Assembly (NCBI GenBank): GCA_018713305.1 | Contig: DVFI01000099.1 | Span: forward strand, 27,516-91,515 | DNA: 64,000 nt | Source: Candidatus Avichristensenella intestinipullorum | GTDB lineage: Bacteria; Bacillota; Clostridia; Christensenellales; Aristaeellaceae | Reading direction: 5' to 3' | Part shown: piece after piece, positions 60,162 to 64,000 of the stretch | Numbering within the stretch: the stretch's first letter is position 1 | How the letters are laid out: each line of letters opens with the position of its first letter | Notes under the pieces: generated by a model | Told to the model about the DNA's origin: nothing | The model's input: the letters and a program-made list of their open reading frames with translations, nothing else | Database searches by the model: none | Position numbers and translations under genes: made by a program

Positions 60162-60428
60162 GTGCTCGATGCGCTGAAAGATGCGGCCCGCCGTGTGGTC
60201 GGAGCGCGCCAGGTTCTCCGAGCCATCGCCGCCGGGGAAGTCGCGCACGCGTGGATTGCGCGCGACGCGGATCCCTTTGTCACGCGCCCCGTGGTGGACG
60301 CCTGTGAAAAAAGCGGGGTGCGGTACACGGAAATCGAAACCATGGCGCAGCTGGGCGCCGCCTGCGGCATCGATGTCCGGGCCAGCGTGGCAGGCGCGCT
60401 GAAAGAAGCGCGGCGCGACAACGTTTGA
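60162..60428 (+). CDS. L7Ae/L30e-family ribosomal-like protein (YbxF type)
   Basis: 88 residues of the L7Ae kink-turn-binding family: ARRVVGARQVLRAIAAGEVAHAWIARDADP and TEIETMAQLGAACGIDV. YbxF-type proteins bind k-turn RNA and sit between rpoC and rpsL in most Firmicutes. I favour GTG 60162, 6 to 8 bases after AAAGGAGGG; the ATG at 60156 nearly abuts that site. Here it follows a tRNA and has its own promoter; rpoB and rpoC are not adjacent. Confidence 0.87.
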   Translation: MLDALKDAARRVVGARQVLRAIAAGEVAHAWIARDADPFVTRPVVDACEKSGVRYTEIETMAQLGAACGIDVRASVAGALKEARRDNV

Positions 60429-60525
60429 GGATGCGTGCATCCTTTTGCGCATGATATCCGGCCCTGGGGTTGCGGGGCTTGATATACCGGCTCTTTGAGC
60501 CAGAGTTTTCCAAGGAGGTGCTTCC

Positions 60526-60900
60526 ATGCCCACGATCAACCAGTTGATTCGCAAGGGAAGGGAGAAAGTCGTCAACAAGTCGACTGCGCCGATTCTGCAA
60601 CAGTGCCCGCAAAAGCGCGGCGTCTGCCTGAGCGTCAAAACCACGACGCCCAAGAAGCCCAATTCCGCGCTGCGCAAAATCGCCCGTGTTCGTCTGACGA
60701 ACCAGATTGAAGGCACGTGCTACATCCCCGGCATCGGCCACAACCTGCAGGAGCACAGCGTCGTGCTCATCCGCGGCGGCCGTGTGCGCGATTTGCCCGG
60801 CGTGCGCTACCACATCATCCGCGGCGCGCTGGATGCCGCCGGCGTTGCCAAGCGCAACCAGGGCCGCAGCCTGTACGGCGCCAAGAAGCCCAAGAAGTAA
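60526..60900 (+). CDS. rpsL: 30S ribosomal protein S12
   Basis: 124 residues, the full family length. The decoding loop [15 protein letters not shown] is intact with Lys43, but residue 88 (codon at 60787-60789, CGC) is Arg where most bacteria have Lys, giving [13 protein letters not shown]. The start follows AAGGAGGTG. Leads the ribosomal part of the str operon. Confidence 0.98.
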   Translation: MPTINQLIRKGREKVVNKSTAPILQQCPQKRGVCLSVKTTTPKKPNSALRKIARVRLTNQIEGTCYIPGIGHNLQEHSVVLIRGGRVRDLPGVRYHIIRGALDAAGVAKRNQGRSLYGAKKPKK

Positions 60901-61113
60901 GTTTTCCAGCCTGCTTCGCAAGCGGTTTGCGCCGCATGGGCATACGCCCGAACCCGCCAGGCGGAACGCTGGCGCGCACACGGCGTATCGTCCCGTTCTC
61001 AGCCGGGAATGCTGGCCCGGCGGAACCGGCCGCAGACAGTCGCAACATTCCCCCTTTCCACAGTTCCTGCCCAGGAAAAGTGGCCGACTGCAACAAATTC
61101 AGGAGGGTTTCAC

Positions 61114-61584
61114 ATGCCCAGACGTGGATTTATCCCCAAGCGCGAAGTGCTGCCGGACCCGGTATACGGCACCACGGTCGTCACCAAGCTGATTAACCAG
61201 ATCATGCTCGACGGCAAGCGCGGTGTGGCGCAGAGCGTGTGCTACGACGCATTTGACATGATTAAGGAAAAGACCGGAAAGGAGCCCCTCGAGGTGTTCC
61301 AGGCGGCGATGAACAACATCCTGCCCACGTTGGAGGTCAAGGCCCGCCGCGTCGGCGGCGCCACCTACCAGGTCCCCATCGAGATTCGCCCCGAGCGCCG
61401 TCAGACCCTGGCGCTGCGCTGGCTGGTGGATTTCTCCCGCAAGCGGGGCGAGCGCCGCATGAGCGAGCGCCTGGCCGCGGAGATTCTCGATGCGGCGAAC
61501 AACGCCGGCAACGCCGTCAAGCGCAAGGAAGAAATGCACCGCATGGCGGAAGCGAACAAGGCGTTCGCCCACTATCGCTGGTAA
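61114..61584 (+). CDS. rpsG: 30S ribosomal protein S7
   Basis: 156 residues. [19 protein letters not shown] start, [43 protein letters not shown] (split) and the C-terminal [15 protein letters not shown]. Primary 16S-binding protein that nucleates the 30S head. The start follows AGGAGGG, after a 213-base spacer from rpsL that shows no gene. Confidence 0.98.
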   Translation: MPRRGFIPKREVLPDPVYGTTVVTKLINQIMLDGKRGVAQSVCYDAFDMIKEKTGKEPLEVFQAAMNNILPTLEVKARRVGGATYQVPIEIRPERRQTLALRWLVDFSRKRGERRMSERLAAEILDAANNAGNAVKRKEEMHRMAEANKAFAHYRW

Positions 61585-61653
61585 TCGCTTTTCACTTCGC
61601 TACGAGCATCCCGAAAGAGGACGACGCGCGAAGCATTTGGTTCGTATACACAT

Positions 61654-61688
61654 GCAGAGCGGGCGTCAAGCTCGCTCTTAGCATGTGC
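61654..61688 (+). promoter_or_regulatory. Hairpins in the rpsG-fusA spacer
   Basis: CACATGC...GCATGTG with an inner AGAGCG...CGCTCT forms a compound stem, followed by smaller hairpins (CCCCGCGCGGGG near 61700 and GGAAGCC-AGGCA-GGCTTCC near 61738-61756). No T-run. They may attenuate or process the str mRNA. Confidence 0.4.
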
Positions 61689-61777
61689 CTCCCCTTCCCC
61701 CGCGCGGGGGGAATTTCGGGGGGATTCTCCCCCGACCCGGAAGCCAGGCAGGCTTCCCCCACGGAAAGGAGCCTATC

Positions 61778-63859
61778 ATGCCCCGCAGCCATCCGTTAGC
61801 AAGGGTACGCAATATCGGCATCATGGCGCACATCGATGCCGGAAAAACCACAACGACCGAGCGCATCCTCTATTACACCGGCCGCGTGCATCGCTTCGGC
61901 GAAGTGCACGAGGGCGCGGCGACCATGGACTGGATGCAGCAGGAGCAGGAGCGCGGCATTACCATTACGTCCGCCGCCACCACCTGCCACTGGAAGAATC
62001 ATCGCATTAACATCATTGACACGCCGGGCCATGTGGACTTTACCGTCGAAGTGGAGCGCTCGCTGCGCGTGCTGGACGGCGCGGTGGCGGTTTTCTGCGC
62101 CAAAGGCGGCGTGGAGCCGCAGAGCGAGACGGTCTGGCGTCAGGCCAACAAGTACGGCGTTCCGCGGCTTGCGTATGTCAACAAGATGGACATCACCGGC
62201 GCGGACTTTGGCCGCGTGGTCAGCATGATGGAAAGCCGCCTGCAGGCGCACGCAGTGCCCGTTCAGCTGCCCATCGGCAGCGAGGCGGATTTCCGCGGCA
62301 TTGTGGACCTTATCCGCATGGACGCGCAGATTTACTACAATGACGACGGCAGCGACGTGCGCGAGGAGCCCATCCCGGACGCCTACCGCGAAGCGGCCGA
62401 GCTTGCGCATGCGACGATGCTGGAAAAAATCGCCGAGGTAGACGATGAAATCATGGAAATCTACCTGTCCGGCGACGAGCCGGACGAGGCGCAGCTGAAA
62501 GCCGCCATCCGCCGCGCCACCATCGCCGTCAAGCTGATTCCGGTGCTCTGCGGCACCTCCTACCGCAACAAGGGCGTGCAGCCGCTGCTGGACGCGGTGG
62601 TAGAATACCTGCCTTCCCCGCTGGACGTGCCGCCGATTACCGGCATGGCGCCGGACGGGGAAACCGAGGTCGTCCGCCATTCCAGTGACGAGGAGCCGTT
62701 TGCCGCGCTGGCCTTTAAGATTATGGCCGATCCGTTTGTGGGCAAGCTGGCGTTCTTCCGCGTATACAGCGGCACGCTTTCGGCGGGCAGCTATACCTAC
62801 AACTCCACCAAGCGCAAGCGCGAGCGGATGGGCCGCATTCTGCTCATGCACGCCAACCATCGCGAGGAAACGGACTGCGTCTACGCCGGCGATATCGCCG
62901 CGGTCGTCGGGCTGAAGGAAACCACCACCGGCGACACCCTCTGCGACGAGCGCAATCCCGTGGTGCTGGAGAGCATGGAATTCCCCGAGCCGGTCATCCG
63001 CGTCGCCATTGAGCCCAAGACCAAGGCGGGCCAGGACAAGATGACCATGGCGCTGGTGCGCCTGGCCGAGGAGGACCCGACGTTCAAAACCTATACCGAT
63101 AAGGATACGGGACAGACGCTGATTGCGGGCATGGGCGAGCTGCACCTGGAAATCATTGTCGACCGCCTGCTGCGCGAGTTCAAGGTAGAAGCCACGGTCG
63201 GCAAACCCCAGGTGGCCTATAAAGAAACCATCCGCAAAACGTCCAAGGCCGAAGGGCGCTATGTGCGCCAGACCGGCGGCCACGGCATGTACGGGCATTG
63301 CGTAATTGAAATCGAGCCGCGCGAGCCGGGCGAGGGCTATGAGTTTGTCAACGCCACCGTCGGCGGCATCATCCCGCGCGAGTACATCCCGGCCATTGAC
63401 GCTGGCATCCGCGAGGCCGCGCAGAGCGGCGCGCTGGGCGGCTATGAAGTCGTCGATTTCCGCGCGACGCTGCTGGACGGCTCCTACCATGAGGTCGACT
63501 CCAGCGAAATCGCCTTCAAGATTGCGGGCTCCATGGCCTTTAAGGATGCCAATGAAAAGGCGGATCCCGTGCTGCTGGAGCCGGTGATGAATGTGGAAAT
63601 CGTCATCCCGGAAGAATATGTGGGCGACGTGATGGGGGATATTTCCTCCAAGCGCGGCCAAATCGGCCAGCTGGATATGCGCGCCGGTTCACAGGTTATC
63701 GACGCGGTCATCCCGCTGTCGGAAATGTTTGGCTATGCGACCGACCTGCGCAGCCGCACCCAGGGGCGCGGCGTGTTCACGATGCAGTTCTCGCACTATG
63801 CGGAAGTGCCCAAGAACATCGCGCAGAAGGTCGTCGGCGTCTATCAGAGCAGGACCTAA
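61778..63859 (+). CDS. fusA: Elongation factor G
   Basis: 693 residues. G1 [15 protein letters not shown] (about residues 17-31), G3 [13 protein letters not shown]4 NKMD, then domains II-V with the domain IV loop [15 protein letters not shown] and C-terminal [20 protein letters not shown]. It catalyses ribosomal translocation and, with RRF, recycling. The start ATG 61778 follows GGAAAGGAG; upstream open frame lacks a site. Followed 27 bases later by tuf. Confidence 0.98.
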   Translation: MPRSHPLARVRNIGIMAHIDAGKTTTTERILYYTGRVHRFGEVHEGAATMDWMQQEQERGITITSAATTCHWKNHRINIIDTPGHVDFTVEVERSLRVLDGAVAVFCAKGGVEPQSETVWRQANKYGVPRLAYVNKMDITGADFGRVVSMMESRLQAHAVPVQLPIGSEADFRGIVDLIRMDAQIYYNDDGSDVREEPIPDAYREAAELAHATMLEKIAEVDDEIMEIYLSGDEPDEAQLKAAIRRATIAVKLIPVLCGTSYRNKGVQPLLDAVVEYLPSPLDVPPITGMAPDGETEVVRHSSDEEPFAALAFKIMADPFVGKLAFFRVYSGTLSAGSYTYNSTKRKRERMGRILLMHANHREETDCVYAGDIAAVVGLKETTTGDTLCDERNPVVLESMEFPEPVIRVAIEPKTKAGQDKMTMALVRLAEEDPTFKTYTDKDTGQTLIAGMGELHLEIIVDRLLREFKVEATVGKPQVAYKETIRKTSKAEGRYVRQTGGHGMYGHCVIEIEPREPGEGYEFVNATVGGIIPREYIPAIDAGIREAAQSGALGGYEVVDFRATLLDGSYHEVDSSEIAFKIAGSMAFKDANEKADPVLLEPVMNVEIVIPEEYVGDVMGDISSKRGQIGQLDMRAGSQVIDAVIPLSEMFGYATDLRSRTQGRGVFTMQFSHYAEVPKNIAQKVVGVYQSRT

Positions 63860-63886
63860 CGAACAAATCAAGGAGGAGAAACCCCC

Positions 63887-64000
63887 ATGGCGAAGCAGAA
63901 ATTTGAACGGAACAAGCCGCATGTGAACATCGGCACGATAGGGCACGTAGACCATGGCAAGACGACGCTGACGGCGGCGATCACGATGGTGCTGGCGAAA
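63887..64000 (+). CDS. tuf: Elongation factor Tu, N-terminal fragment
   Basis: Thirty-eight residues are visible before the window ends: [20 protein letters not shown] then [15 protein letters not shown], the EF-Tu G1 region. It delivers aminoacyl-tRNA to the ribosome. The start follows AAGGAGGAG. The visible codons favour ACG and GCG more heavily than fusA does, though the sample is short. Confidence 0.98.
   Translation, partial: MAKQKFERNKPHVNIGTIGHVDHGKTTLTAAITMVLAK

Noticed and set aside
1..64000. Prophage, CRISPR-Cas, toxin-antitoxin or classical defence genes
   Set aside because: No integrase, Cas, terminase, nuclease-toxin pair or restriction gene was recognised; the one XRE regulator has no toxin partner.

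Overview
The window looks like a GC-rich, endospore-forming member of the Clostridia; a Christensenellales-like gut or rumen lineage would fit, but that placement is inference. Sporulation is indicated by a YhcN/YlaJ-type spore lipoprotein (2590-3117) and a CotF-type coat protein with a small partner (50379-50890). Shine-Dalgarno sites are strong and genes are packed with many ATGA overlaps. Conserved Firmicutes blocks are present: metG-tatD-rsmA, dxs-tlyA-nadK-argR-recN, and the str operon (L7Ae-rpsL-rpsG-fusA-tuf). High GC produces many long antisense open frames, which I left out.

Layout. 1-2097: 3' half of fhs and a DMT transporter. 2590-8646 (minus): spore lipoprotein, a TGS-linked nucleoside/uridine kinase, a second DMT transporter, and two tandem secreted SH3-like paralogues of identical length. 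8846-16712 (plus): a catabolic locus behind a near-consensus promoter, with a sugar isomerase/epimerase-like protein, ribokinase-like kinase, DeoR regulator, CUT1-type ABC transporter without an ATPase, and two divergent nucleoside hydrolases; nucleoside or ribose salvage is the simplest reading. 16949-27474: SH3 protein, Trm11-like methylase, M20 dipeptidase, Cys-less ArsC/Spx-like protein, several secreted proteins, esterase and NadE.

27591-40578 is the most unusual locus: ten tightly coupled genes encoding a membrane GATase-like protein, an ABC ATPase and ABC-2 permease, a coiled-coil protein with a Gln-Gly tract, a MoxR ATPase, a zinc-ribbon membrane protein, a small membrane protein, a DUF58 protein and two membrane vWA proteins, the last carrying vWA-GATase-vWA. 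It combines a GldA/F/G-like triad with a MoxR/DUF58/vWA module. It is followed by a 230-base run of seven consecutive hairpins.

40904-43871 (minus): an ABC importer of NitT/TauT type behind a Crp/Fnr regulator whose promoter and start codon sit inside a 28-base perfect palindrome. 44057-53905: nitroreductase, metG operon under a Met-specific T-box, XRE regulator with operator, small proteins, RecX, lipoprotein, ECF S component and a DUF3810 metalloprotease-like protein. 54000-59733: dxs to recN, with dxs apparently leaderless. 59927-60002: tRNA-Arg(ACG). 60162-64000: str operon; S12 carries Arg at position 88, a residue associated with streptomycin resistance.
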